Position numbers and translations under genes: made by a program
DNA from: Myxococcaceae bacterium
GTDB taxonomy: Bacteria; Myxococcota; Myxococcia; Myxococcales; Myxococcaceae
NCBI GenBank assembly: GCA_025459425.1
Contig: JALOQF010000002.1
Coordinates: forward strand, 1 to 62,633
DNA length: 62,633 nucleotides
Direction: 5' to 3'
The notes under the pieces: generated by a model
The model's input: only the letters and a program-made list of their open reading frames with translations
What the model was told of the DNA's origin: nothing
Database searches by the model: none
In this document: positions 6,858 to 15,740 of the stretch, piece after piece
Layout: every line of letters begins with the position of its first letter
Position numbering within the stretch: the first letter of the stretch is position 1

Positions 6858-7730
6858 ATGCCAGTGGTGGCCGAGAAGCTGGGCGAGCAGGTGCAGGCGA
6901 TCCTCTCGAAGAAGATCGCCGACAACACCCTCGTGCTCCCGGCGCCGCCGACGGTGGTCACGAAGATTCTCCAGCTCGTGCGCGACCCTTCGTTCTCGCC
7001 GAAGGACGCCACCCCGCTCGTCGAGCGCGACACGGTGCTCGCGGCCCGGGTGCTGCGGGCGGCCAACTCGGTGCAGCACGGCGCGATGGAGCGCGCGCGG
7101 AGCCTGCCGCAGGCGCTCACCCGGCTCGGCGTCGAGAAGTTCAAGTCGCTGCTCGTCGAGATCTCGGCGCACCGGCTGTTCGAGTCGCGAGACCCCCGCA
7201 TCGGCGAGCACACCCGCGGGCTGTGGGAGCACTCGCTCGCGGTCGCCATGTTGTCGCGCGACGTCGCGGCGCTGTGCGGCGTGGCCGAGACCGAGGCGGC
7301 GTACCTGGCAGGCCTGCTCCACGACATCGGCAAGCCGGTGGTGGCCTTCCTGCTCCTCGAGGCCGAGAAGAACGTCGTCGGTACCCGCACCAACGTGTGG
7401 ATCGAGCCCGACGCCTGGGTCGAGGTGCTCCAGAAGGTGCACCGCCCCATCGGCGTGGCGCTGGCGAACAAGTGGGGCCTGCCCGAGACGGTGGCCTCGG
7501 CAATTCAGGACTGCAGCGAGTACAACTCGTCGGAGCGCGTGTCGGTCGGCAACTGCGTGCGCTTCGCCAACGCGCTCGCGAAGAAAGAGGGCATCTACGT
7601 CGGGAAGATCGACGAGTCCGACGTCGACGCGCTGGTGATGATCGGCCGGTCGCTGCTCGGCATCGACGACAACGTGCTGCAGCGGCTCTCGGGCGGTCTG
7701 GGCGACCGCGTTCGCGCGCTCACCGTGTAA
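6858..7730 (+). CDS. HDOD domain protein
   Basis: 290 aa, 28 nt after the receiver gene. The HDOD domain fills most of the protein: VLPAPPTVVTKILQLV (26-41), VLAARVLRAANS, and an intact metal-binding HD pair in LLHDIGKP (His155-Asp156). HDOD proteins are regulatory relatives of HD-GYP and often act with receiver proteins in bacterial signalling and motility control; some lost catalytic activity, but here the HD pair is kept. No DNA-binding or receiver domain is attached; the receiver function is supplied by the upstream gene. Confidence 0.88.
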   Translation: MPVVAEKLGEQVQAILSKKIADNTLVLPAPPTVVTKILQLVRDPSFSPKDATPLVERDTVLAARVLRAANSVQHGAMERARSLPQALTRLGVEKFKSLLVEISAHRLFESRDPRIGEHTRGLWEHSLAVAMLSRDVAALCGVAETEAAYLAGLLHDIGKPVVAFLLLEAEKNVVGTRTNVWIEPDAWVEVLQKVHRPIGVALANKWGLPETVASAIQDCSEYNSSERVSVGNCVRFANALAKKEGIYVGKIDESDVDALVMIGRSLLGIDDNVLQRLSGGLGDRVRALTV

Positions 7731-7736
7731 CGGGCC

Positions 7737-8429
7737 TTAGCCCAGGCTCTGCCAGAGTCGCTCGAACTCGCCGCGGAACGCCGACACCGCGGCCACCTCA
7801 CTCGTCACCATCACGTTCTCTTCGTTCACGCGGCTGGCCGAGCGCGTCCAGTTGAAGCTGCCGTTGAGCAGCCTGGCGCCGTCGGCGATCGCGAACTTGT
7901 GGTGCATGTGCGCCTCGGTTCGATCGATGCGCACCGGCACGCCCTGCCGCGCGAGGTGATCGACGTCGCTCCCGGTGTCGTTGCGCTTGTCGTCGTCGGT
8001 GATGATGCGCACCACCACCTGGCGGCCGTGCGCGTCGAGGATCGCCCGCGTGATGTCGTCGTCCGAGATGGTGAAGACGCAGACCTCGAGGCTGACGCGC
8101 GCCTGGGACAACAGCTTCACGATCGCCGCCTTGCAGTCGGGCCCGGGGCTGAAGAAGACCTCGGTCGGCGCGGGCACCGGCGGGCGCGCCTGGTCGATCG
8201 TGCGCACCACGCCGTCGAGCCAGGCCAGCAGGGATGCCGCGGCTGGGTCGACCCGCACCTTCAGCAGCTCGAACGCCTGGTTCCGCAGCCCCGAGAGCTG
8301 GTCGACGCGCCACGGCGCCCCCGCGAGCGCGTCGGACAGGGCCCGGCGCTCCTCGGTCGAGAGGCGCCCATCGGCGAGGGTCGCTTCGAGGCGTTTCGTC
8401 AGCTCGCGCACGTCGGACATGGAGCGCAA
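7737..8429 (-). CDS. Phospholipase D-like protein with a single HKD motif
   Basis: 230 aa (ATG 8429; a second ATG at 8420 is equally plausible). A helical N-terminal third precedes a PLD-fold domain with one complete HKD motif: His176-x-Lys178 with Asp183, followed by LLNGSFNWT. Single-HKD members (Nuc type) work as dimers and are usually nucleases or phosphodiesterases. No signal peptide is visible, so it is likely cytoplasmic. The N-terminal helical part (ADGRLSTEERRALSDAL) is not typical of Nuc. Converges on the HDOD gene with 6 nt between. Confidence 0.82.
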   Translation of the reverse strand: MRSMSDVRELTKRLEATLADGRLSTEERRALSDALAGAPWRVDQLSGLRNQAFELLKVRVDPAAASLLAWLDGVVRTIDQARPPVPAPTEVFFSPGPDCKAAIVKLLSQARVSLEVCVFTISDDDITRAILDAHGRQVVVRIITDDDKRNDTGSDVDHLARQGVPVRIDRTEAHMHHKFAIADGARLLNGSFNWTRSASRVNEENVMVTSEVAAVSAFRGEFERLWQSLG

Positions 8430-8511
8430 TGTAGCCCAGACACCGACACCGCGACGATTCGGTCACGACGCACGAAGGCGCTCGACGTCGAAGTGCGGCC
8501 TGCGGCACAAC

Positions 8512-10467
8512 GTGCGCGTGCGCTTCGCGATCGCCGCCCTGGTGCTGTTGTCGGCGTGTGAGTGCGACCGCGCCCGGGTGCGGGAGGTCGAAGACGCCGG
8601 AGTGCCCTGCGACATCGAGGTGTGCGGCAACGACCGCGACGACGACTGCGATGGGCTTTCCGACGAGGGCTGCCCGTGTCTGCGCGTGAGCGAGGTCTGC
8701 GAGTGCGTCGTCGGTGGCCCGCAAGAGCCCTGCGGGCCAGCCGTCGGTGCCTGCGTGCCCGCGACCCGCACCTGCCAGCTCGACGGGCGCTGGAGCGCCT
8801 GCACGGGTGGCCTGGGGCCGACGGACGAGCGCTGTGACGGCGTCGACAACGACTGTGATGGAGCGACCGACGAAGGCTTGACCCGTGTGTGCGGGCTCTC
8901 GCGCGGCGTGTGCCGCGAGGGCGTCGAGCGCTGCGCCGCTGGAGCGTGGAGCGCGTGCGAAGGCGCCACTGACGCCGGCGTCGAGCGCTGTGACGGCCGA
9001 CTCGACGAGGACTGCGACGGTGAGGTGGACGAAGGCTGCGCCTGCATCGAAGGCGCGACCGAGCCGTGCGGCTCCGATGCGGGCGTGTGCCGGCCCGGCG
9101 CGCGCACGTGCCAGGCCGACGGTGGGTGGAGCGCCTGCCTCGGCGGAACGAACCCCAGCCCCGAGGTGTGCGACCGCCTCGACAACGACTGTGACGGCCG
9201 CGTCGATCAGCCCGGCACCTGCCAGCCGCCGGTCGTGATGTGCCCCGCCGCGCGAGCTGCTCCGACGGCGACGCCCGTCACCTTCGTGGGCACGGCCGCC
9301 GACACCGACGGCACCATCGCCTCGACGCAGTGGACCGTCACCCAGCGGCCACCGGGTGCCACGGTGACGCTCACCACCACCAACGCCCAGGCCAGCGTGC
9401 AGGTCGATCTGCCGGGCAGCACGACGCTCCAGTTCTGCGCGACCGACGACGACGCGCAGACGGCCTGCTGCACCACCGTGCTGTCGACCGCGAGCAGCTG
9501 CGCCTCGCCGCCAGCGCCCCCGGCCAGCACCGCGTGCGCCACCAGCTGGGACGGGCGGCCCATCGTGCAGTTCTCGCCGGTGCCGGCGCTGCTGCAGTAC
9601 GAGTTGTCGCTCGCGGGCACGGTGCTGGCGACGGCGTCGACCGGCCACAACCACGTTCGTCCACAGACCCGCATCGCCCCGGGCGCGCCACCGCCGGGCC
9701 AGGCGCTCACGCTCGAGCTCCGCGCGTGCCGGGTGAACGACCCGACCTGCTGTTCCCAGCCGACGCCCGTCTTCGTGCGCGTCGTCGAGGCCTGCACGAG
9801 CGCCGTGCCGCCGACCGCCGCGAACGTGGTGCTGAGTGAATACGTCGTCACCGGCGAAGGCAGCTGCCCGTCGCCCGACTGCGTGACGATGGACACGTGC
9901 CAGGCGGGCGAGGCCGTCGAGATCACCAGCCTGTCCAACTGCCCCGTCACGCTCGACGGCTTTCACTTCGCGTACCGCAACTCGAACGCCTCGACCGCCT
10001 CGCTGCGGTGGATGAACTTCGGCGCGATGGACGTGATTCCGCCGCGCGGCGTCTACGTGGCGATTCGCAACCGGCAGTACGCGCCCACCTGCGCGGCGTC
10101 ACTCGGCGCCGAGCAGCCGGGGCTCTTCGGGCTCAGGATCAGCTCGCTGTCGATGCAGGGCCCCAACCTGTGCAGCGGCTGGTTCAACAACACGGGCGGC
10201 GGCCAGAGCGAGCTGCGGGTGGCGGCCGGCACCATCGCGACCGGCATGACGCCGACGTTTTCCCCCGGGACCGCCGTCGCGCGCATCGCGCCCTACCTGT
10301 CGACGGGCACGGCCTGCACCAGCGTGGGCTTCGACGCCGTCGACTCGTGCGGCACGGTGGCCGGTGGGAATCAGCCCAACCAGCTGCTCACGCCGAACCA
10401 GCTCGGTCGACTCTGGCACCCGTGCGACGCCGTGCTCGCGCCGGTGCCGGCGTGCGTGCGCAACTGA
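8512..10467 (+). CDS. MopE-repeat lipoprotein with C-terminal lamin-tail-like domain
   Basis: 651 aa from GTG 8512, chosen because it places VRFAIAALVLLSAC as a lipoprotein signal with lipobox LSAC. The Cys-rich N-terminal third has four repeats of the MopE type (CGNDRDDDCDG, CDGVDNDCDGATDEG, CDGRLDEDCDGEVDEG, CDRLDNDCDGRVD), known as putative metal-binding motifs in myxobacteria. An Ig/PKD-like part follows (ADTDGTIASTQWTV). The last ~220 residues (NVVLSEYVVTGEG, AVEITSLSNCPVTLDGF) resemble a lamin-tail domain. Likely an outer-surface protein. The open frame upstream of 8512 overlaps the opposite-strand PLD gene and is not protein-like. Confidence 0.85.
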   Translation: MRVRFAIAALVLLSACECDRARVREVEDAGVPCDIEVCGNDRDDDCDGLSDEGCPCLRVSEVCECVVGGPQEPCGPAVGACVPATRTCQLDGRWSACTGGLGPTDERCDGVDNDCDGATDEGLTRVCGLSRGVCREGVERCAAGAWSACEGATDAGVERCDGRLDEDCDGEVDEGCACIEGATEPCGSDAGVCRPGARTCQADGGWSACLGGTNPSPEVCDRLDNDCDGRVDQPGTCQPPVVMCPAARAAPTATPVTFVGTAADTDGTIASTQWTVTQRPPGATVTLTTTNAQASVQVDLPGSTTLQFCATDDDAQTACCTTVLSTASSCASPPAPPASTACATSWDGRPIVQFSPVPALLQYELSLAGTVLATASTGHNHVRPQTRIAPGAPPPGQALTLELRACRVNDPTCCSQPTPVFVRVVEACTSAVPPTAANVVLSEYVVTGEGSCPSPDCVTMDTCQAGEAVEITSLSNCPVTLDGFHFAYRNSNASTASLRWMNFGAMDVIPPRGVYVAIRNRQYAPTCAASLGAEQPGLFGLRISSLSMQGPNLCSGWFNNTGGGQSELRVAAGTIATGMTPTFSPGTAVARIAPYLSTGTACTSVGFDAVDSCGTVAGGNQPNQLLTPNQLGRLWHPCDAVLAPVPACVRN

Positions 10468-10530
10468 CGGCCGTCGGGCGGTCCTCCAGTCGACGACGCA
10501 CCTCTTCGTGCGCGCGTCGCGCCGAGCGAC

Positions 10531-11367
10531 TCAACGCGTGCCCAGCAGGTCGCGGGTGCGCGCGATCTCGGGCCGGGCGTCTTCCACCAGCTTCGCGAGC
10601 GCCGGTGGCTCGAGGTTGAGCCGCTCGAGCGACGACGGGTCGACCTCGGGACAGCCGCCCTCGCCGAAGCCCGCGGTGTGCGCCGCCACGTCGGACACCT
10701 GAATCACCGTCGCGAAGTAGCGCAGCGTCGCCGAGGGCGCGCTCGATGGGTCGTGGTGCCATCGCATCGCCGCGGCGATGTCCTTCGGCAGGTTCCACTT
10801 GAGCGCCACCGCCTCGCCGGCCTCGAGGTGATCCATGCCGACGGCTTCGCGCTCGAGCTCGAGCGTGGCCAGGCCTCCCTCGGGGATCGGCACCAGCGCG
10901 CCCGGCCCACCCAGCCAGGTGGCGATGACCACCTTGCCCAGGTCGTGGAGCAGCCCCGCCGTGAAGGCGAGATCGGGGTAGGTGAAGCCGGCGGCGCGCC
11001 CGATGCGGTCGGACAGCACGGCGACCGCCACCGAGTGGCCCCAGTAGTCGGCGGCCTCGATCGAGTAGCCACGCAGCTTCGGAGGGATCGTCTTCGCGAA
11101 GCTCTGCGAGGCCACCACCTCGAAGACGCGGCGCAGGCCCATGCGGCCGATCGCGTCCTTCACCGAGGTGATCTCGCGCGTCGAGCGGTAGTACGCCGAG
11201 TTCGCGCTCTTCAGCAGGTTCGCGGTGAGGCCCACGTCGGGGCGCACCACCCGCTCGAAGTCGGCCATGGTGGCCTTCGGGTCGTTGATGAGGCCGAACA
11301 CCTGCGCCACCGCGGTCGGGATCGACCCGATGCCGTCGATGGACTCGATGAGGGCCACCTGGCTCAT
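10531..11367 (-). CDS. HDOD domain protein (second copy)
   Basis: 278 aa, start ATG 11367, overlapping the stop of the upstream receiver gene by 4 nt (ATGA). HDOD features: SIPTAVAQVFGLIND, NLLKSANSAYY, DAIGRMGLRRVFEVV and an intact metal-binding motif LLHDLGK. It is only distantly similar to the HDOD protein at 6858-7730 (same domain order, few identical stretches), so it is not a recent duplicate. Translational coupling to the CheY-like gene suggests the two products act as a split receiver/HDOD regulator. Confidence 0.88.
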   Translation of the reverse strand: MSQVALIESIDGIGSIPTAVAQVFGLINDPKATMADFERVVRPDVGLTANLLKSANSAYYRSTREITSVKDAIGRMGLRRVFEVVASQSFAKTIPPKLRGYSIEAADYWGHSVAVAVLSDRIGRAAGFTYPDLAFTAGLLHDLGKVVIATWLGGPGALVPIPEGGLATLELEREAVGMDHLEAGEAVALKWNLPKDIAAAMRWHHDPSSAPSATLRYFATVIQVSDVAAHTAGFGEGGCPEVDPSSLERLNLEPPALAKLVEDARPEIARTRDLLGTR

Positions 11368-11720
11368 GACGCGAGGGCCTGCTCCAGCGCCTGCTTGAGG
11401 GCCTCGGGCGTGAAGGGCTTGTTGACGACGAAGCGGGCGCCCGCCGCGCGCGCGGTCGAGATCATCTCGGCCGTGCACTCGCTCGTCACCATGCCCACCT
11501 TCACCGAGGGCCGCTCCTGGAGCGCCTTCACCAGGGCCAGGCCGTCCATCTCGGGCATGTTCCAGTCGGTCAAGACGAAGTCGACGGGCTGCGCGTCGAT
11601 CGACTGGAGCGCCTCGGCGCCGTTGCCGGCTTCCCGGAGCTGCTCGTAACCCGCTGCCTTGAGCGCACGGCACACCAGCGACCGCATCGCCCTGCTGTCG
11701 TCCACCACGAGGATTCGCAT
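11364..11720 (-). CDS. CheY-like single-domain response regulator
   Basis: 118 aa. All receiver residues are present: VVDDSRAM, Asp in VLTDWNMPEMDG, Thr in MVTSE, Lys in NKPFTPEA. There is no output domain. It lies 43 nt behind a MinD/ParA-like ATPase and overlaps the HDOD gene, so it probably relays a phosphorylation signal to one of these neighbours. The cognate kinase is not in the window. Confidence 0.9.
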   Translation of the reverse strand: MRILVVDDSRAMRSLVCRALKAAGYEQLREAGNGAEALQSIDAQPVDFVLTDWNMPEMDGLALVKALQERPSVKVGMVTSECTAEMISTARAAGARFVVNKPFTPEALKQALEQALAS

Positions 11721-11763
11721 GGCTGAATGCCTTTGCAGTGGCTGTGCCGCGTCGATTCCCCCG

Positions 11764-12621
11764 TCAGGACACCCAGCGCCCCGGGGTCCGCGGACCCGGC
11801 TGGGTCGGTGATGACGCGCTCTCGCGCAGCCGGCGCTCGAGGCCGATGACCGCACCACCGCCGTGCTCCAGCGCGCGGGGCTCGGTGTCGAACAGCTCGG
11901 CGGCGATGCGATCGACGGCGCGCGCAGCCGGGCTCGAGGGGGCGAGCGTCACCAGCGGGCGCGAGAGGGCCGCGGCGCGTCGCACGTTGTGATCGTCTGG
12001 CAGCGAGCCGAGGTAGCCGAGCCGGGGCGCCGGCGCCCCCGTGGCGAGGCCCTGGAGCCGCCCGAAGGCGAGCTGGCCCTGCTTCTCGGAGCGCGTGCCA
12101 TTCACCACCACGTCGACCGCGCGCACGGCCGTCTCGGCGTGCAGCGTGTGCGCGAGCGTCGCGGCGTCGACGAGGCTGGTGGGCTCTGGCGTCGCCACCA
12201 GCACCACGCGCTCCGCCGAGGCCGCCGCGTGGAGCGCGTCACGGTGCAGCCCGGGCGGGCAGTCGATGAGCACGACGTCGAAGCGCTCGGCCACCTCGTC
12301 CCACAGCTGGCGCAGGAGCACCTGCTGGCTCTCGGCGAGGAACGTCAGCGACCGCTCTCCACTCGAGGCCGGGAGCAGCGCCACGCCGTGGGGCGTCTTC
12401 AACAGCGCCTCGTCGAGCGCGGCGCCGTCGAGCACGTCACCCACGTGGAGCGCGGGCTCGAGCCCGAACAAGACGTGCACGCTGGCGAGGCCCACGTCGG
12501 CGTCGACGATGATGCTGCGCAGGCCGCGCTTCGCCGCGAGCACCCCGAGGTTGGCCACGAGGTGAGACTTGCCCACCCCGCCCTTCCCACCCGTCACACT
12601 GATGACCCGCAGCGTCGCCAC
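11764..12621 (-). CDS. MinD/ParA-type ATPase (FlhG-like)
   Basis: 285 aa. Deviant Walker A GGKGGVGKS at about 11-19 with the signature Lys, IVDADVGLASVHVLFG as switch I, and VLIDCPPGL as Walker B. The pattern 'A-D-x-G-L-A-N/S' plus the P-loop is closest to the FlhG/MinD branch of polar-positioning ATPases. Myxobacteria have no flagella; related ATPases there position motility and chemosensory clusters. The C-terminus ends in a Pro/Ser-rich tail without a clear membrane-targeting helix. Its location before a CheY-like receiver and an HDOD protein suggests a role in placing or switching a signalling complex. Confidence 0.85.
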   Translation of the reverse strand: MATLRVISVTGGKGGVGKSHLVANLGVLAAKRGLRSIIVDADVGLASVHVLFGLEPALHVGDVLDGAALDEALLKTPHGVALLPASSGERSLTFLAESQQVLLRQLWDEVAERFDVVLIDCPPGLHRDALHAAASAERVVLVATPEPTSLVDAATLAHTLHAETAVRAVDVVVNGTRSEKQGQLAFGRLQGLATGAPAPRLGYLGSLPDDHNVRRAAALSRPLVTLAPSSPAARAVDRIAAELFDTEPRALEHGGGAVIGLERRLRESASSPTQPGPRTPGRWVS

Positions 12622-12654
12622 GGGCCGTCACCGCTGCAAACCGGTGGCCGCCCG

Positions 12655-13086
12655 TCAGGGCGTGCCAGTGCCCGTGAGCGAAAGCCGCGCGCGCTCGGAG
12701 TTCGCGTTGGTTTCGAACACCAGCGTGCCCGTGTACGCACCTTCGCGCACCGGGTTGAAGGTGACACTGTAGGCGCGGCTGACTCCCACGTTGACGCTGC
12801 CGGTGCCGCCGCCGACGAAGAAGACGCCGGTGTCGCCAGCGTCGGTCTCGATCTTCACGCTGCGAATGTCGAGCGCGTCTTCGCCCGTGTTGGTGGCCTG
12901 GAACGTGAGGGTCGCGCTCTCGCCCTTCTTCACGGAGCCGAAGGTGTGGCTGGCTTCGAAGACGGGCATGCCCGCGTCGGGGAGCGTGAGCTTGAGCTCT
13001 CCGCGGCTCGTCATCACGACGTCGGGGTTGCGGCCGCACGCGAGGGCTGCCGAGACGCCAAGGACCATCAGGAACATGCGCTTCAT
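12655..13086 (-). CDS. Lipoprotein with an ASH / choice-of-anchor Ig-like domain
   Basis: 143 aa. Signal peptide with lipobox ALAC (MFLMVLGVSAALACG), then one Ig-like domain of the type found in ASPM-SPD-2-Hydin and choice-of-anchor repeats: FGSVKKGESATLTFQATNTG, VSRAYSVTFNPVREGAYTGTL and RARLSLTGTG. The start overlaps the stop of the upstream TPR gene (ATGA). The fold is a small surface beta-sandwich; the partner is unknown. Confidence 0.8.
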   Translation of the reverse strand: MKRMFLMVLGVSAALACGRNPDVVMTSRGELKLTLPDAGMPVFEASHTFGSVKKGESATLTFQATNTGEDALDIRSVKIETDAGDTGVFFVGGGTGSVNVGVSRAYSVTFNPVREGAYTGTLVFETNANSERARLSLTGTGTP

Positions 13087-14216
13087 CGTTTTGCCTCCAG
13101 TTTCGGAGCGTACTGCGGAACCGACTCGGCCAGCCGGCGCCAGAGGGCTTTGGCTCCGTCGACGTCACCCTTCTCTTTGAGACGGTCGCCCAGCGCGTCC
13201 ACCGCTTCGGGCGTCTGCGTGGCCACCCGCCACACGTTGTCGGCCATCGGCTTGCCCAGCTTCACCAGCGACCAGGCCATGGCGGCGCGCAGGCGCGGGT
13301 TGTCGGGCTGGTAGGGCATCACCTGCTTGAAGCCGTCGAGGGCCTCCTGGTACCGGCCCTTCGCCAGCGCCTCTTCCCCGTCTTCGATGAGCTTCGCGTA
13401 CCGGGCGTCGGCCTCGGCGCTCTTCGGCGCGTTCTGGAACGCCGCGATGGTGGCCTGGTCGAGCACCGGCATCCCTGGGGCTGGTGCTGGCTCGGCGGCG
13501 GCCACGGGCGCGAGCTTCGACACCCCACCGGCCTTGAGGCCCGCGTCGGCGCGCTCGCGCAGGGCCTTCGCGTGCCTGGCCTTCGCAGACTGCGGCGCCC
13601 GCGAGAGGAACGTGTCGAGGTCGCTGATGGCCGCCTCGAGGGCCTTCACGTCGTCGGGCTTCTCGTCGAGGGTGAGCGCGCCGCGCGCATAGTGCGCCTC
13701 GGGGACGTCGTCGAAGCGCGCGAGCACCTCGTCGTAGCTGGCGCGCGCGCCGGGAAGATCCTTCGTGAGGAACTTGAGGTTGCCGTCGAGCAGCATCACC
13801 TCGGGCACGCCGGAGAGCGCCTTGCGCGCGCAGGTGACGGCGGCGGCGGTCTTCTTCGCCTTCGCGAGCGCCTGGGCCACCTCGAGGGTGTTGGCGAGGT
13901 TCTCGTCCTTCGGCTTGTCGGGCGTGCAGACCGCGGTCGGGTCGGGCTTCTGTGCGCCGAGCTGCTTCTTTTGCGCGGCGTAGAAGTCGAGCGCAGGCCG
14001 GGCGGTGGCGAGGGCGTCACGGGCGTAGCTCTGGGCGTCCTTCGTGCGGCCCTGGCTGAAGTAGAGCCGGGTGAGCGACGCCGAGATCTCGAAGGGCCTG
14101 GCCCGGTCCTGCAGGCCCGGCGTGCCGTCGAGCTTCTTGAGCAGCTCCTCTGGCGTGGGCGCCGACGGGGGCGCCTGGGTGAGGCTCAACGCGAGGGCGA
14201 ACGACCAGGCCGACAT
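13083..14216 (-). CDS. TPR-rich periplasmic protein
   Basis: 377 aa with a signal peptide (SFALALSLTQAPPSA) and several helical TPR-like units (LTRLYFSQGRTKDAQSYARDA, GEEALAKGRYQEALDGFKQV, NPRLRAAMAWSLVKLG). Ala/Pro-rich linker about 240-250. It starts a run of five close minus-strand genes (TPR, ASH lipoprotein, MinD-type ATPase, CheY-like, HDOD) with spacings of -4, 33, 43 and -4 nt. TPR proteins serve as scaffolds; the envelope-to-cytoplasm order suggests an assembly or motility-related operon, but this is inference. Confidence 0.8.
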   Translation of the reverse strand: MSAWSFALALSLTQAPPSAPTPEELLKKLDGTPGLQDRARPFEISASLTRLYFSQGRTKDAQSYARDALATARPALDFYAAQKKQLGAQKPDPTAVCTPDKPKDENLANTLEVAQALAKAKKTAAAVTCARKALSGVPEVMLLDGNLKFLTKDLPGARASYDEVLARFDDVPEAHYARGALTLDEKPDDVKALEAAISDLDTFLSRAPQSAKARHAKALRERADAGLKAGGVSKLAPVAAAEPAPAPGMPVLDQATIAAFQNAPKSAEADARYAKLIEDGEEALAKGRYQEALDGFKQVMPYQPDNPRLRAAMAWSLVKLGKPMADNVWRVATQTPEAVDALGDRLKEKGDVDGAKALWRRLAESVPQYAPKLEAKR

Positions 14217-14270
14217 GGGAGGGGTGTTATCACCGGTCGGATGCGGCGCTTCAACCCGTTCGCGCCCGCC

Positions 14271-14600
14271 TCAGCGCTGCACCGGGCGACTGGCGCAGGT
14301 GCCCGCGTTGCAGAACGCCTCGGGCTGGAGGCACGCCGCGGCGGCACACACCGGCTGTGGCCCGAGCCGGGGCGGGCACGCGTTCTTCGCAGCGGTCTGG
14401 TCGCGCGTGTACTTCCCCAGGTCGGCCACGTTGATGGCGGCGCTCTGACACCCGGCGCAGACCGCGCAGGCATCGCCGTCGGACACCAGCGCGCAGTCGG
14501 CGTTGGTGGTGCAGACCTGGTTGTAGTCCTTCGCGTCGATGGTGGTGGGGCCACAGGCAGCGGCGAGCACGGCGAGCAGGGGCAGCAGGAGCGAGCGCAT
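14271..14600 (-). CDS. Small Cys-rich lipoprotein
   Basis: 109 aa. Signal with lipobox AAAC (LLLPLLAVLAAACGP), followed by a short domain with many cysteines in patterns such as CAVCAGC and CLQPEAFCNAGTC, probably disulfide-bonded. The form (NQVCTTNADCALV near the N-terminus, Cys-spaced tail) is common in myxobacterial lipoproteins of unknown function. Lies 54 nt before the TPR gene and may share its transcript. Confidence 0.75.
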   Translation of the reverse strand: MRSLLLPLLAVLAAACGPTTIDAKDYNQVCTTNADCALVSDGDACAVCAGCQSAAINVADLGKYTRDQTAAKNACPPRLGPQPVCAAAACLQPEAFCNAGTCASRPVQR

Positions 14601-14729
14601 GTGCTGCACGAGAGCACGCCGCGGGCCACCCGCGCCGGGCCTGTTCTCGAAGGCTTGGCGAACGGCGACCACGAAAACCTGAGGGCTGGCGGGCGCGTCA
14701 CGGCGAAGCGGCTGTGGTACTCGGGCGCG

Positions 14730-15242
14730 ATGATGACGCGATGGCTGTCGATTCCGGTGGTGGTGGCGCTGGTCGGCTGCGCGGCTCCGGGCCGGCTCAA
14801 CGTGGTGCTGGGCGCGGAGCAGCTCGAGCGCGAGCTGACGAAGAGCTTCCCGGTGAAGCGCGAAGCGAGCGTGCTCTTCATGGAGCTGGCCGACCCGAAG
14901 GTGCAGCTGCAGTCCGGCTCGGAGAAGGTGGGGCTCACGCTGCGCGCGTCGGTGGGCGTGGCGGTGCTGCGCCTCGAGGGGCTGCTCACGGTGCGCGGAA
15001 AGCTCAGGTACCAGAGCGACGAGGGCCTCTTCTTTCTCGACGCGCCCGAGGTGGTGTCGTTCGAGGTGCCGGGCCTGCCGGCGGCGAATCAACCGCAGGT
15101 GTTCGGGCTGGTGAGCGACGTCACGCAGACCTTCCTCCCGACGGTGCCGATCCACCGGGTCGAGAAGAACAGCTCGGCGCGCATGCTGCTGAAGTCGGTG
15201 AAGGTGGAAGACGGGCGCCTCATCGCCGAGCTCGGCTTGTAG
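14730..15242 (+). CDS. DUF1439-like lipoprotein
   Basis: 170 aa. ATG at 14730 is followed by another ATG; signal with lipobox LVGC (SIPVVVALVGCA). The body LNVVLGAEQLERELTKSFPVKRE, followed by a beta-rich part with VGLTLRASVGV and LTVRGKLRYQ, agrees with the DUF1439/YceB type of lipid-binding-like tubular lipoproteins. Likely in the inner leaflet of the outer membrane. Followed after 3 nt by a membrane protein gene. Confidence 0.75.
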   Translation: MMTRWLSIPVVVALVGCAAPGRLNVVLGAEQLERELTKSFPVKREASVLFMELADPKVQLQSGSEKVGLTLRASVGVAVLRLEGLLTVRGKLRYQSDEGLFFLDAPEVVSFEVPGLPAANQPQVFGLVSDVTQTFLPTVPIHRVEKNSSARMLLKSVKVEDGRLIAELGL

Positions 15243-15245
15243 GCC

Positions 15246-15731
15246 ATGCGCGCGATGCCCGCGGGCTGGGTGGTGCACTACCGGGCCTCGTTCGTGGACC
15301 GGCTGTTGCTCACCTTCGCCGTCTTCGTCGGCCTGTTCCTGTCGCTCGTCGTCGTGGGCGGCGTGGGGGTGCTCGTCGTGAAGCTGGTGCGCGAAGGCAC
15401 CAGCGCCTTCGCGAGCGCCAGCACCCGCAGCCTCGTGTCGTATGGGGTGGCGGCGCTCTTCGGGCCCTTCTTCGCCTTCATGATGCTGCGGACGACGGTA
15501 GGCAGCTTCCTCGACCTGATCGGCTTCGAGGTCGTCGTGCACGGGCCGATCGAGAAGCTCGAGGTGATCAAGGGCTCGAGGGCGCCGTCGTTCCGAATGG
15601 TGGTGCAGGGCGAGTCGATCGAGCTTCCAGGCAGCGTCTACGAAACGCTGCGCGAGGACTTCGCCGTCTGGGCGACCGCAGGCCGCTTCGAGCGCTCCCT
15701 CAAGGTGCTCGCTCGGCCGGGGCGCCGCTGA
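15246..15731 (+). CDS. Two-TM membrane protein of unknown function
   Basis: 161 aa. Two transmembrane segments: LLLTFAVFVGLFLSLVVVGG (about 21-40) and YGVAALFGPFFAFMMLR (about 66-82), then a soluble C-terminal half (VVHGPIEKLEVIKGSRAPSF). Looks like a PH-like membrane protein, with a cytoplasmic strand-rich tail. Starts 3 nt after the DUF1439 lipoprotein stop. Similar in layout, but not in sequence, to the protein at 38037-38606. Confidence 0.7.
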   Translation: MRAMPAGWVVHYRASFVDRLLLTFAVFVGLFLSLVVVGGVGVLVVKLVREGTSAFASASTRSLVSYGVAALFGPFFAFMMLRTTVGSFLDLIGFEVVVHGPIEKLEVIKGSRAPSFRMVVQGESIELPGSVYETLREDFAVWATAGRFERSLKVLARPGRR

Positions 15732-15740
15732 AGCGCACGC

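Noticed and set aside
11863-13314. Long plus-strand open frame opposite the MinD-type and lipoprotein genes
   Set aside because: No domain; the opposite frames carry Walker and lipobox motifs.
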